64,000 nt of DNA from assembly GCA_024276195.1 (NCBI GenBank), contig JAJRXR010000042.1, forward strand, positions 1 through 64,000. Reading direction: 5' to 3'. Shown here one piece after another: positions 32,312 to 41,968 of the stretch (position 1 is the first letter of the stretch; every line of letters begins with the position of its first letter). The translations under genes were made by a program, and so were the position numbers. Origin of the DNA: Planctomycetota bacterium. Lineage in GTDB: Bacteria > Planctomycetota > Phycisphaerae > Phycisphaerales > UBA1924. The notes beneath the pieces were generated by a model. The model did no database searches. It was not told where the DNA came from and saw only the letters and a program-made list of their open reading frames with translations.

Positions 32312-34891
32312 CTATGGGCAGCCGGCTCCGAAGGCCTGGAGGAAGGCGGCGACATCGGAGAAGTCGAACTGGCCGAAGGGGGCGGCGAAGTCGGCTTCGG
32401 GCTGTGATGCCGCGAAAGCGACCAGGAACGCGGCGACATCGGAGAAGTCGAGCTGGCCGAAGGGCGCGGCAAGATCTGCAGGGCAGGGTGGGGCCTCTGG
32501 ATTGAGCCGGAAGATCGAGAAATCGCGTCGGTTGAGGGTGCTGGGCTGGAGATCGCTGAGCAGGTAGATCTCGCCGGCGGGCGATGCGGCGATCGCTCGG
32601 GCGCGGTCGGTCGCGGAGCCGGAGTCAACGGTGGTTGAGCTGCCGAAGGCGCCCTGGGCGTCGTGGACGACAAGCGCCAGATCCGTGCCCATCTGGTCGA
32701 TGGTGGCGAACGAACCGGACGGAAGAAGAGTGAGATGGCCTTGGGCGTTGGACGATGCGAATGCGGCATCGACAATGGAGGACCAGAGAACGACGCCGGC
32801 GGGATCGACGGCGAGAACCTGCACGGTTGAAGCGCCGACGTTGACGCTGACGAGGAGTGAGCCATCGGGGCGAGGAGCAATCTTGGCGGGAGATCCAGTG
32901 GGGGCGAGGGCGATGTCCCAGAGGGGCGCGCCATCGGGGTCGTACTTGATCAATCGGGCTTCGCCCGCGGCGTTGCCTACGGCGAGGTAGCCGACATAGG
33001 CGGCGCCTGCCTGGTCGGTCCAGATGACCTGGCCGGAGGTCTGGTTGAAGATTGGGCCGTCGGACGCGTCGTGGCGAACGGCCCAGAGAACGGTCCCGTC
33101 GGGAGAGAGCTTCGTGGTGAGCATTTCTACGCCGAACTCGTCGGCGTCTTGCACCGCGCCGGTTGCGATGACGGCGCCCGAGGGGTCGAACGCTACCGCT
33201 TCTGACTGCCCGTCGGAGGCGGTGACACCCGGGCTTTGGGCGTCAAAGAGTAGATTCCCGTCGGCGTCGTAGAGGATGACAGAGAAGTGGACGTTGAGGA
33301 ATGTGATGTCACGGGCCCACCCGGCGACGGCGACAGCGTTTGAGTCGGAGACGGCCATGGCGCGGGGGTACTGGGAGGCTTGCGGGTTGCCGCCGTCGTA
33401 GCGCCGGACCCAGAGCTCGTTGCCGTTCGGGTCGAGCTTGATGGTGACCCACTGGACGCTGAAGCTGAGGCCCCAGGATTCGCCGGTGATGAGGATGTTG
33501 TTGTCGGCGTCGGTTTGGAGTTCGTAGACGACGTCGTAGTGGTCGCCGTCGCCGTTGTAGGTGTATTGCCAGAGCACGACGCCATCGGGGTCGAGCTTGA
33601 TGACTTGGATATCGTTCTCGTTGGCGGTGAAGTAGGTGGAACCGGCGACGATGATGTCGCCCATGCTGTCGATTGTGATGTGGGTCGGGATGTCCTCGTT
33701 GGAGAGGTTGTCATACTGGGTGTTCCATGCGACCTGGTATGGCGTGGGCTCGATGGGGGTTCCGGTGATGTTGCGGGAGACGACGAGGCTGTCTGCTCCG
33801 GCGGAGGCAATATCGAGGTCTCCATCGGCGTCGAAATCAGCCAGGGAGATTGAGCCGGGGCTGACGGTCGCCGGAAAAGCAATGAAGTCGTCGAAGGTTC
33901 CGTCACCGCGCCCGCGGAGAACAACGAACGACGAGTCGGCCTCGCAGCTGACGATGATGTCGGGGAAGGAATCGCCATCGATGTCGCCTACAGAGACGCT
34001 GCCCGGGCGGCCCTGGACGGTGAGCTGGAAGGCGGGTGTCGGGAGCGAGTCGTTGTCGAAGAGGACGACGGAGATGGTGTTGTTGATGGGGGAGAGTGGG
34101 CCCCAGTCTGCAGAGACGATGTCGGTGATGCCGTCGGCGTTGAGATCAGCGAGCGCGACGCCGGTCGGGCGTTGGCCGACTGGGATGGTTCGGGATGTGG
34201 TGAAGGCGCCGGAGCCATCGTTGTAGACGATGGTGACGGTGTCGGCGGTTTCGTTGGCGACGACGATGTCTTGGTCGCCGTCGGCGTCCATGTCCGCCGC
34301 TTCGAGGGAGTAGGGATCGGCGCCGCAGGGGAAAAGGCCGACGGAGGTGAAGCCGAGGCCGTTGATGTTGCGGTACGGGCGTATCTGCGATCCGAACTTA
34401 TCGAGGGCGACGAAGTCAGGGTCCGAGTCACCGTCGATGTCGGCGAAGACAACGCCGAGACAGCCACCGCCTCCGGCGTAGAAGATGCCGGGCTCGAAGG
34501 TTCGGTCGCCGTTGTTTCGGAAGAAGTAGACACCGTTGCTGAAGTAGTTGGCGCGGATGACATCGAGGTCGCCGTCGGCGTCGATGTCGGCGAGATCAAC
34601 TTCGCCGAAGCCCCAGCCGCTGAGGAGTGTGCGTCCGATGGAGAACGAGCCTGAGCCATCGTTCCAGAAGATGGTGGTCGGGTCGTTGCCCGGGCCGTTG
34701 GAGTCGGTGATGATGTCGATGGTCCCGTCGCCGTCGAGATCGCCAGCGGCGACGTATGTGGGGGAGGCGCCGAAGCCGCCATTGGGGACGAAGTAGGTCG
34801 TTGGCGGGTCAAAGTTGACCTGTGCGGCGGATGTGGCGACGAGGGCGCCGGCGGCGGTGGCAAGGATGCAGGTGTGGTTAAGGCGGTTCAT
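32312..34891 (-). CDS. FG-GAP/VCBS beta-propeller surface protein with GC-type dockerin
   Basis: An 859-residue exported protein with signal peptide (residues 1-23, CILATAAGALVATSAAQ). Residues ~35-400 are FG-GAP/VCBS repeats with calcium-loop motifs such as GDLDGDGTIDIITD, ADIDADGDLDVIRA and GDIDGDSFPDIIVS, forming an integrin-like propeller. Residues ~410-780 are a second propeller of SBBP/beta type (ITIDSMGDIIVAGSTYF, LDPDGVVLWQYTY). The last ~55 residues are the double dockerin-like tail (PFGQLDFSDVAAFLVAF, PFGQFDFSDVAAFLQAF, GCP). The first ATG of the mature frame at 34891 gives the signal peptide. It probably serves in adhesion or display on the cell surface. No enzyme motif is seen. 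Confidence 0.9.
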   Translation of the reverse strand: MNRLNHTCILATAAGALVATSAAQVNFDPPTTYFVPNGGFGASPTYVAAGDLDGDGTIDIITDSNGPGNDPTTIFWNDGSGSFSIGRTLLSGWGFGEVDLADIDADGDLDVIRANYFSNGVYFFRNNGDRTFEPGIFYAGGGGCLGVVFADIDGDSDPDFVALDKFGSQIRPYRNINGLGFTSVGLFPCGADPYSLEAADMDADGDQDIVVANETADTVTIVYNDGSGAFTTSRTIPVGQRPTGVALADLNADGITDIVSADWGPLSPINNTISVVLFDNDSLPTPAFQLTVQGRPGSVSVGDIDGDSFPDIIVSCEADSSFVVLRGRGDGTFDDFIAFPATVSPGSISLADFDADGDLDIASAGADSLVVSRNITGTPIEPTPYQVAWNTQYDNLSNEDIPTHITIDSMGDIIVAGSTYFTANENDIQVIKLDPDGVVLWQYTYNGDGDHYDVVYELQTDADNNILITGESWGLSFSVQWVTIKLDPNGNELWVRRYDGGNPQASQYPRAMAVSDSNAVAVAGWARDITFLNVHFSVILYDADGNLLFDAQSPGVTASDGQSEAVAFDPSGAVIATGAVQDADEFGVEMLTTKLSPDGTVLWAVRHDASDGPIFNQTSGQVIWTDQAGAAYVGYLAVGNAAGEARLIKYDPDGAPLWDIALAPTGSPAKIAPRPDGSLLVSVNVGASTVQVLAVDPAGVVLWSSIVDAAFASSNAQGHLTLLPSGSFATIDQMGTDLALVVHDAQGAFGSSTTVDSGSATDRARAIAASPAGEIYLLSDLQPSTLNRRDFSIFRLNPEAPPCPADLAAPFGQLDFSDVAAFLVAFAASQPEADFAAPFGQFDFSDVAAFLQAFGAGCP

Positions 34892-34943
34892 CGATACTCC
34901 TTCGTGTGGGCGGGCGCTCGAGGGGTGTGACAGGATCAGTTTG

Positions 34944-36248
34944 CTATGGGCATCCGCTGGCGAATGCGACGAGGAATGCAGAGACATCGGAGAAATCGTA
35001 CGAACCAAACGGCTCGGCGAGATCTGCTGCGGGGTCCATCGTGCCGAACGCGGTGAGGAAGGCGGCGACATCGGAGAAGTCGAGCTGGCCGAAGGGTTCG
35101 GCGAGATCGCCAACGCATGCGGATCCGATCGTGAACTCAACGGCGATAGGCGTGGTGCTCCTGGGCGCTTCGCCGACCGCCAGCAGCGTGTTCGGGCTAA
35201 GAATCTCGATAGAGCGCAGGTTTGCGGATGGGGCGTCTGGGCCTTCAATGTCCGCAATGATCGACCAGGCAACACCGTCCCAGTGGACCAGGGTGCTCCC
35301 GCTCACGCCGTAGATATCTGTCGGGCTCAGGGCAACGAGATCCTCGGCGTAAGCCGGGCTTTCGTGGCGAGTCCAGGATGACCCGTCCCAGTGCCAGAAG
35401 AGCGGGTAGGTGACAATCTGGGGAGACTCAAAGACTTGGTAAGCGCCGGACGCCCAGACGTCGTCGGGCGCGACGACGACAACCGCCCGAAGAACCTCTC
35501 CGGTTCCGGTGATCGGGGGCGACTGCTCGTGCCAGCCTGAGCCGTCGTTGTAGAGCGCGTAGGGGCGCCCGATCGCGACCGCTGATCCTCCGGCGCTGCC
35601 GACAGCCCATATCTCGCCTGACTCAGAGGAATCGATCGCGCGGATCCGGTGGGCGGAGTTTGAGATGAGCGGTCCGTCGTAGCGATCGAAACCACTATCG
35701 AGTGCGACGAGCGTGGCGGTTGGCCAGCCGACCAAGCTCGCGAACTGCCCGCCCATCCACGCGGTGGCGGATTCATCGACATGCACGCTCTCGAAGAGAA
35801 AGCCCTGGGCTCCGAAGGTGCTCTGGCCCGGCGTGACGACGTGTGTCCATGCTGAGCCGTCCCAGACGATCAGGAAGGTGTCTGGCGAGATGGAGCCGGT
35901 TGCGAGATATGTACCGACGGCGTAGACCGTCGAACCGTCCAGAGTATCGACGTCGGCGAGGGTCACGTTCACAGTGCCAACGTCGCTCGCGGGGCTGGGG
36001 GAATCGCGCATGGTCCACGATGCGCCGTCCCATGCGTATGTGAGCGTTCTGGTCTGAGACCCTGTTCGGTAGTACCCGACGCTCCATGCCTCGCCCTGGG
36101 CTGATGTGACCCCGGTCAGGAACACTTGCTGATTGCTTGGCGCATCGGGGAGCTGCTGGACTGTGTAGGTAATTTCGGGCTGTGCGCCCATGCTCAGTGA
36201 GCATGAGCCCGCGACGATGATTGCCATGCTTTGCTTGCGTGCGATCAC
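34944..36248 (-). CDS. Secreted protein with GC-type dockerin tail
   Basis: A 434-residue exported protein. The start is GTG 36248, with GGAGG 7 nt upstream, giving a signal peptide (residues 8-22, MAIIVAGSCSLSMGA). The body repeats a W-D-G-x-S-W-T unit (YAWDGASWTMRDSPSP, VWDGSAWTHVVTPGQS, HWDGSSWTRHESPAY, HWDGVAWSIIAD), the pattern of a beta-propeller with exposed Trp. The tail has two PFGxxDFSDVxAFL repeats and ends SGCP. Its tail DNA is nearly identical to that of the next gene (36264-38444). Function is unknown. A carbohydrate- or protein-binding surface role is possible. Confidence 0.88.
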   Translation of the reverse strand: MIARKQSMAIIVAGSCSLSMGAQPEITYTVQQLPDAPSNQQVFLTGVTSAQGEAWSVGYYRTGSQTRTLTYAWDGASWTMRDSPSPASDVGTVNVTLADVDTLDGSTVYAVGTYLATGSISPDTFLIVWDGSAWTHVVTPGQSTFGAQGFLFESVHVDESATAWMGGQFASLVGWPTATLVALDSGFDRYDGPLISNSAHRIRAIDSSESGEIWAVGSAGGSAVAIGRPYALYNDGSGWHEQSPPITGTGEVLRAVVVVAPDDVWASGAYQVFESPQIVTYPLFWHWDGSSWTRHESPAYAEDLVALSPTDIYGVSGSTLVHWDGVAWSIIADIEGPDAPSANLRSIEILSPNTLLAVGEAPRSTTPIAVEFTIGSACVGDLAEPFGQLDFSDVAAFLTAFGTMDPAADLAEPFGSYDFSDVSAFLVAFASGCP

Positions 36249-36263
36249 GGTAAAACCTCCAGA

Positions 36264-38444
36264 TCAGGGGCATCCGCTGGCGAATGCGACGAGGAAGGCA
36301 GAGACGTCGGAGAAGTCGTACGAACCGAACGGCTCGGCGAGATCTGCGGCGGGGTCCATTGAGCCGAACGCGGTGAGGAAGGCGGCGACATCGGAGAAGT
36401 CGAGCTGGCCGAAGGGCGCGGCAAGATCTGCGGGGCATTCGGCGCTGGTCTGCACGGTGATGACGGCGACGGCTTGGCTCGTGGCGGCGATCCAGATTTC
36501 GTAGCCGCCCGGAATGGCGCGGCTTTCCAAGTCCGAGATCTGGTTGTGGGGCAGCGGGCTCGAGCCCTGGCTCCAGACGGTCCACTGGTCGTCCTTGAGG
36601 CGTGCGACACCTCCGGGGTAGGGGAAGACGCTGTCGCGCATGGAGATCCAGACGGAGCCGTCCGGGGCAATCTCGACGTGGTGGATATCGTCGGAGGGAA
36701 GGGGAGAGTTCGAGAGGTCGTAGGTGTCGTAGAGACCGGTCGCGGGGTCGAGGTGGAAGAGGCCGATGCCAGAGCTGATCCAGAGGGTGGCGTCGGGGGC
36801 GACATCGAATGCGTAGATGTGATAGCCGAGGGTGTTGAGGTTGAGGCCGATGGCTTCGCGCGGGATCTGGAGCCAGTTGACGCCGTCGGTTTTGGCAAGG
36901 CCGAAGTCGGCGCCGACCCAGATTGAGGCGGGGTCAAGAGGATCGGCACGGATGTCAGCGATCCGGCCGGCGGGCAGGCCGTCGGCATTGGCGAAGCGGG
37001 TGTCCCACAGCCCATCGTCGCCTTCCATGAAGAGCGAGCCGTTGTTGGTGGCGGCCCAGCCGCGCCCGTTGTCGCTGGTTTCGATGTGATCGATGGCCCA
37101 GCCGTTGGAAATATGATCGAGGAAGACACCCTCGTTGGTGAGCTCCTTGACGCCGTTGTTGGTCGGGGAGAAGAGGAGCGAGCCGTCGGGTCGGTAGGCG
37201 AGTGCGGTCGTGTTGTCGGTCGGGTAGGGCCAGGGGAGACCGAGGGCGTAGGTGAGGATGTTGGCGTTGGTCCAGGTGCGATCGGGATGGAAGATATCGA
37301 AACCACCAACGCCCGGGCCGGCGTTGGCGGTCATCGCAACATCGGCGTTGGTTGGAGAGAAGGCGAGGGCCTCGACGAAGAAGTCGAGCATGCCGGTGTT
37401 GGTGAGGCGGTAGCGTTGCCATGAGCCGTTGTCATACTTGGCGGAGCCGCCGATGCCACCGGCCCAGACGGCGCCGGTGGAGTCTTCCGTGATGGCGTAG
37501 GTGGCGCTGCCGCCCCACGGACCGATCGCGGTCCAGGAGCCATCCCAGATGTGGGCATTCAGCGAGCTTGAAACGACGATGCGGCCGCTGGGGAGCAGAT
37601 CGGTGGTTCCAGACGGGGCGCCGGGGATGATGGTGTAGGTACCGTCGGGAGCGCGGAGCGCCATGCCCTGGTCTGTGGAGAGGAGCAGGTTTCCCTGGGC
37701 GTCGAGCGCGTTCTTTCCGAGTACGCGGGTGGGCATGGGGTCGACGTTGGGCGGAGTCGGGCTGCCGTACCAGATGAAGAGGCCGTCCTTGTAGGTTGTC
37801 AGCCCCATCTCGTTGGAGCCGAACCAGACGGTGTACCCACCCGACGCATCGGGCTGCACGGCGACGTAGTCAACCCAGTCCCAGCCGGCCCACCATGGGA
37901 GGCCGTTGGAGGTGTCCCAGCTCTGCCAGGTATCGGTCGCGGGGTCGTACTGCGCGAGACCCCCGGCGGTGGAGCCGCCGACGGTGTCGCAGGCCATCCA
38001 GAGCGTGCCGTCCGGGGCGAGCGAGATGTTGTTGACGGAGGTCGAGGGGAGGCCGGAGTTGCTGGGTCGGTAGTTGGTGACGCACCAGGGTTCCTGGGTC
38101 GGGTCAAAGCGAAGGAGTCCGTTGTCCGAAGCGATCCACATGATGGAGTCGCTGGTCTTGACGATGGCATTGAAACGCGGCGAGAGAATCTGGGGGCAGT
38201 CAACGTTGCCGAGGACGCGCCAGCGGGTTCCGTCGAAGTGGCTGACGCCGCCCTCTTCCCAGAAGGGGGTGTAGGCGCCGATCCAGGGTGAATCGTCGTC
38301 GTCGATGAAGATGGCCTGGGTGAAGTCGCCGGGGATGCCGGTATTGGATGGGCGGATGAGTTCCCACGAGACATCCTGTGCAGTCGCGGCAAACGAGCAG
38401 ACGCAAGTGAGAAGTGTCGAAACGGTCATCGAGTTGGGTTGCAC
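36264..38444 (-). CDS. Two-component-type propeller surface protein with GC-type dockerin
   Basis: A 726-residue exported protein. It starts at GTG 38444 behind GGAGGAG, with a short signal peptide ending near residue 22 (LLTCVCSFAATA). The body has repeated propeller blades of the 'reg_prop' style (ISLAPDGTLWMACDT, VEIAPDGSVWISMRD, FDVAPDATLWISSGIG) that elsewhere form the sensor of hybrid histidine kinases, but here there is no kinase part. The C-terminal ~55 residues are the paired dockerin-like repeats ending SGCP. It is the first of three tandem dockerin genes on the minus strand, 15 bp upstream of the next, so it probably leads a transcript. Confidence 0.88.
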   Translation of the reverse strand: MQPNSMTVSTLLTCVCSFAATAQDVSWELIRPSNTGIPGDFTQAIFIDDDDSPWIGAYTPFWEEGGVSHFDGTRWRVLGNVDCPQILSPRFNAIVKTSDSIMWIASDNGLLRFDPTQEPWCVTNYRPSNSGLPSTSVNNISLAPDGTLWMACDTVGGSTAGGLAQYDPATDTWQSWDTSNGLPWWAGWDWVDYVAVQPDASGGYTVWFGSNEMGLTTYKDGLFIWYGSPTPPNVDPMPTRVLGKNALDAQGNLLLSTDQGMALRAPDGTYTIIPGAPSGTTDLLPSGRIVVSSSLNAHIWDGSWTAIGPWGGSATYAITEDSTGAVWAGGIGGSAKYDNGSWQRYRLTNTGMLDFFVEALAFSPTNADVAMTANAGPGVGGFDIFHPDRTWTNANILTYALGLPWPYPTDNTTALAYRPDGSLLFSPTNNGVKELTNEGVFLDHISNGWAIDHIETSDNGRGWAATNNGSLFMEGDDGLWDTRFANADGLPAGRIADIRADPLDPASIWVGADFGLAKTDGVNWLQIPREAIGLNLNTLGYHIYAFDVAPDATLWISSGIGLFHLDPATGLYDTYDLSNSPLPSDDIHHVEIAPDGSVWISMRDSVFPYPGGVARLKDDQWTVWSQGSSPLPHNQISDLESRAIPGGYEIWIAATSQAVAVITVQTSAECPADLAAPFGQLDFSDVAAFLTAFGSMDPAADLAEPFGSYDFSDVSAFLVAFASGCP

Positions 38445-39181
38445 GGGTACTCCTCCGGTTTGCAGGGGGTGTCGAGTGCCGCTGGTGGCGGTTTCTAATG
38501 CGGAGAGCGCCGATTCAGGCGCGTCCCGCGTGAGGTCGCTCGCCGGGAGCGGCGAGGGGATACTCGCGGAGCGACAGGACGCCTTGTCGGGTCTCGTACG
38601 AGTCCTCTCACCACAAGAGGGGGATGAGCGGGGCCAGATACACCTTTGGACCTGCTTTGTTCATAATCAGAGATTGGACGCGTCCAGGTCCCTTGCGTCA
38701 CGCCTCGAGAGTCGCGAGGTACGCCAAGTCGCCCGGGGGACAAACCACACCTGCTCTGGACCATCGCTGGTTCAACTCGATCGCCTCACATCAACATCAC
38801 GAAAGCGTTTCGTTCTGGAGATCCAGCTTCCGCAGCGCGAGTTCATCTCGTCCGAGATCTTCGGCGATGTCACTGAGCGATCAGGCGAACACGGCGGTCG
38901 AGATGCTCAACACCTTCGGAACGTCATATCTCTCGTTCTGGGAGCGGAGTGTGGCGTGATGGTATCTGTGCTTGTCAGGCCAGCTTGACTTGCCTTGGGC
39001 TCCGGAGACTTGGGTTCCCGCTGGCTCAACGGATCGGTCTCTCGCGAGAACGGGCGAGGGTCGATCCGGTGTGATCATCTATCAATTTTTTCGGATCGGT
39101 GACGCCCTTTCCATGAAGCGAGCGGCGCCCTTCAGATTCGCGCGTTGAGATCATGGTTGATCTCTCTCAAGGGAGTTGGCG
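38445..39181. other. Intergenic region, no convincing gene
   Basis: A 737-bp stretch of somewhat lower GC between the dockerin gene at 36264 and the truncated gene at 39182. Frames of up to 228 codons exist on the plus strand (38305-38988) but start inside the dockerin gene and lack any family feature. On the minus strand, a short piece near 38790-38880 has plausible composition but contains stops. It may be a decayed gene. Confidence 0.45.
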
Positions 39182-39772
39182 CTACCTCTTGACGTTGTAT
39201 GTCTTTCCCGCCTCGGGGGAGGCGATGCTTCGCTGCTCGCCATCGGGGAAGGTAATCGTGACACTTTTCGGGGTGTCCTCGGCGCCCAAGCCGAAGATGA
39301 GCAGGTTGCTCTGGTCGCTGGCGAGCCCTTCGCCGATGACGTACCAGTCGGTGAGCGTGGCGCCGCTTGTCGTCTTGACGACAACCTTGGTTCCGGGCGT
39401 GGCGTTGGTCTCGGCGATGCGCACACGGACCGATCGCGCCGGACCGGCATCGCTGAGGAAGACACGGGCGGGACCCTTGAGGTTGACCCAGGCAAGATCG
39501 GGATACCCGTCGTCGTTCCAGTCGGAGGTGAGGGGTGTGATGGCGAAGTGTTTGTTTTCAACGCCCGCTTGCTGCTCGACGGAAGCGAACGTGTGATCGG
39601 GGCGTTGAATGAGGAAGCGGCACGGGAGCGCAAAGAGAGCGTGCGGCGGGAACGCGACGTAGCTCTCGGCGACGATGAGATCCTGGCGCCCGTCAAGATT
39701 GAAATCGCCGATGCCGATGCCCATGGGGTAGGCGAAGCGTCCGGTCAGTCGCCGGTCCACGGCGATGGGCAA
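39182..39772 (-). pseudogene. Truncated CRTAC1 / ASPIC-UnbV family protein, C-terminal part only
   Basis: About 196 codons show an FG-GAP loop (GIGIGDFNLDGRQDLIVAE), a second one (DWNDDGYPDLAWVN) and then the ASPIC/UnbV domain (VRVRIAETNATPGTKVVVKT, LIFGLGAEDTPKSVTITFPD, ending KTYNVKR). Intact family members are several hundred residues longer at the N-terminus with a signal peptide. Here the frame begins abruptly at a TTG next to 39772 with no signal peptide. Immediately beyond, the DNA encodes a different small gene on the other strand. It is therefore a 5'-truncated remnant, or a fragment brought in by rearrangement. Confidence 0.75.
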
Positions 39773-39777
39773 CGGTC

Positions 39778-39948
39778 ATGTATTTCATCGGGTTTGGATT
39801 CGTTTCGCTGCTCGCGATCGCGGCCAGCGTCATGGAACTCTTCCAGCCCGGTACCTGCCCCACCATGGCGGGCGGCATTCCGATGTGCTTCGCTTCACTG
39901 GCGTTGTGCGTGGTGACGTGGGTTCTGTGGGGGATGGGCGGCGCCTGA
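39778..39948 (+). CDS. Small two-helix membrane protein, 56 aa
   Basis: A short frame from ATG 39778 to TGA 39948 encodes MYFIGFGFVSLLAIAASVME, then FQPGTCPTMAGGIPMCFASL, then a second helix (ALCVVTWVLWGM). Two hydrophobic helices flank a conserved-looking loop with two Cys (C-P-T-M-A-G-G-I-P-M-C). The clean Met start, hydrophobic pattern and paired Cys suggest a real small membrane protein, and it falls below usual length cut-offs. It starts 6 bp from the truncated ASPIC/UnbV fragment, so its own promoter may be missing. The family is not recognised. Confidence 0.55.
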   Translation: MYFIGFGFVSLLAIAASVMELFQPGTCPTMAGGIPMCFASLALCVVTWVLWGMGGA

Positions 39949-40036
39949 GAGGGGCTCGGTGTGCCCCGCTTCTTTCGAATACCCGCGCCGACACCGCAAA
40001 GGTCGGGGTCCGGGCGGGCAGAATGTCTGCGCTCAT

Positions 40037-40073
40037 AGAAAGGACAGCCCGCGTCCGAGGAGGGCGCGGGCTG
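40037..40073 (-). terminator. Intrinsic terminator of the 40112-41968 gene
   Basis: AGCCCGCG and CGCGGGCT pair around a GA-rich loop, and on the minus strand the stem is followed by GTCCTTTCTAT. It sits ~40 bp after the stop of the dockerin gene. Confidence 0.7.
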
Positions 40074-40111
40074 GCGGTGGACGTCGTTGTGATGGTGATC
40101 GCAGAGGCGGG

Positions 40112-41968
40112 TTATGGGCAGCCGGCGGCGAAGGCGCCGAGGAACGCCACGACGTCTGAGAAGTCGAACTGTCCGAACGGCAAGGCGAAATCCGCCGAGG
40201 GGTCCATCGCGCCGAAGGCGGTCAGGAAGGCGACAACGTCAGAGAAGTCGAGGGTACCGAACGGGGGCGCCAGGTCTGCGGTGCACTCTTGAGTAATCGC
40301 AGAACACAGCGAGAACTCTGAGGTGTTTCCAGTTGCGAGTTCGGTCGCCGTTGCCGTGAGCACCCACCCGGCTGGAGAAGCGACCGGGAGTGTGGCATCG
40401 AACATGGCGTTGCCGGCTGCGTCGGTGAGCACGGCGACCTGGCCGAGGAAGAGCTGGCCCTCGCCAAAGCCGGTGGGGTCACACTCGGGTGACGCGAAGA
40501 ACTCGATGAAATAGCTGGTGCTGGGAGCGCTCGGGAGCGTGCCCTGCACGGTTGTGGAAGAACCCTGGGTCGATGCCGAGTCGATGACAGGGTAGTTTTG
40601 GAAGCCATTGCCGCCGCTGGTGTCGGTGTCGAGCGGGTCGTTTGGGGTTGGGCCGCTGGCGCCCGAGAACGGGAGAAGATCGATCCCGAGAGATGAGTTC
40701 GAATGGATCGAGTTCCCGGAGATGGTTGCGCCGATCGTCAGGGGACCGATGACCACGCCGAAGGTGTCGGTGAAGGCGATGGTGTTTCCCTGCCCGGGCT
40801 CGACGCCACCGATCAGCGTGTTTCGGGGTGTATAGAGCCCGGTGGATTGGGCGACCGAGACACCGATGTATGTCTGGATGCGGTTGAGGCCGGTGGCGTC
40901 GGTCCCGATCAGGTTGCCCTGGATGATGACACCATCGGTATCCGCGTTGATGGCGTTGACGTGGATCGCGGTGCCGAAGGTCAGGCCAGAGGCATGGTTG
41001 GTCCCGAGGACATAGAGGCCAGAGATGAGGTTGTTGCGGATGATCGAGTTGGTGGAGTCTCGGACCTCGATGCCCTTGGGGCCGCGTTGCATGGCCGAGC
41101 TCATGCCATCGGTGGTCGTGCCGATGTAGTTCCCCTCGATGATGGTGTCTAGCGCTCTGTTGAGGAGGATGCCCTCGCCGACGGGGAAGCCCTCTTCGCC
41201 GATGTACCCGAAGCCGTTGATGACATTGCGCTCTTCGGGGGTCGGGCCACCGATGCGGTTGGCGGTCGGGAAGTGGGTGAAATCAGTGCCGGCGATGCGG
41301 ACACTGTTCAGGTGATTGCCGATGACGATGTTGTTGTCGGCCCACGAGAGGATGTCGATAAAGCCGATGTCGTTGGCCTCTCCGGGTTGGGCGCCACCGA
41401 TGATGTTGTTCATCGCGACAGGCTGCTGCCAGACGGCGCCGATTTCAACGCCGAGGGTTTGGCACCCGATGACACGGTTGTTGTTTCCCTGGATCTCAAT
41501 CGAAGGTGTGCGGAGTGAAACTCCGCCCATGCCTTTGACGACACAGTTGTCTGCGGCGATCACGAGTGCCGGTTGGCCCCAACCGTTGGGCTCGAGCCCG
41601 AAGACGCCGACTTCAAGCCCTGTCGGGTTGGTGTCGCCGATGTTGGCGGCCTGGGAGGAGAAGTCGATCGTGGTGTCGTCGTCGGTGACATACCAGAGCC
41701 CGCTTTCGAGGCGGAGCAGAGCCACGCCATCGCCAGACCAGAACTCAGATTGAGGGATCGCAAACTCAATGGTCTGCGCCCCAGGCGTGTTGTTGACTGC
41801 GGTCACCGCTTCCCGGAATGAGACCTTTCCATCAGGACCGGGGAGGTCTGTGACCTGTGCTGAGAGAGGGGTATCGCTGATGTCATTGAGCGTTGTCACC
41901 GTGATCGTTTGAGCGTGTGCGAATGAAGCGGTGAAAACGATGACGGCCGCGAGTGTGGTGCGTTTCAT
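40112..41968 (-). CDS. Parallel beta-helix secreted protein with GC-type dockerin
   Basis: A 618-residue exported protein with signal peptide (residues 1-19, TLAAVIVFTASFAHA; ATG 41968). The early segment KVSFREAVTAVNN is the 'CSLREAI'-type entry of pectate-lyase-like right-handed beta-helix proteins. The body has the helix-coil repeats of that fold (NRVIGCQTLGVEIG, NIVIGNHLNSVRIAG, DTIIEGNYIGTTTDG, NSIIRNNLISGLYV). The C-terminus has the double DFSDVVAFL repeats ending AGCP. Beta-helix proteins of this class bind or cleave polysaccharides, but no catalytic residues can be assigned. A terminator follows. Confidence 0.9.
   Translation of the reverse strand: MKRTTLAAVIVFTASFAHAQTITVTTLNDISDTPLSAQVTDLPGPDGKVSFREAVTAVNNTPGAQTIEFAIPQSEFWSGDGVALLRLESGLWYVTDDDTTIDFSSQAANIGDTNPTGLEVGVFGLEPNGWGQPALVIAADNCVVKGMGGVSLRTPSIEIQGNNNRVIGCQTLGVEIGAVWQQPVAMNNIIGGAQPGEANDIGFIDILSWADNNIVIGNHLNSVRIAGTDFTHFPTANRIGGPTPEERNVINGFGYIGEEGFPVGEGILLNRALDTIIEGNYIGTTTDGMSSAMQRGPKGIEVRDSTNSIIRNNLISGLYVLGTNHASGLTFGTAIHVNAINADTDGVIIQGNLIGTDATGLNRIQTYIGVSVAQSTGLYTPRNTLIGGVEPGQGNTIAFTDTFGVVIGPLTIGATISGNSIHSNSSLGIDLLPFSGASGPTPNDPLDTDTSGGNGFQNYPVIDSASTQGSSTTVQGTLPSAPSTSYFIEFFASPECDPTGFGEGQLFLGQVAVLTDAAGNAMFDATLPVASPAGWVLTATATELATGNTSEFSLCSAITQECTADLAPPFGTLDFSDVVAFLTAFGAMDPSADFALPFGQFDFSDVVAFLGAFAAGCP

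Noticed and set aside
38305..38988. 227-codon plus-strand frame upstream of the truncated gene
   Set aside because: It starts within the dockerin gene on the other strand and shows no signal, motif or ribosome site.
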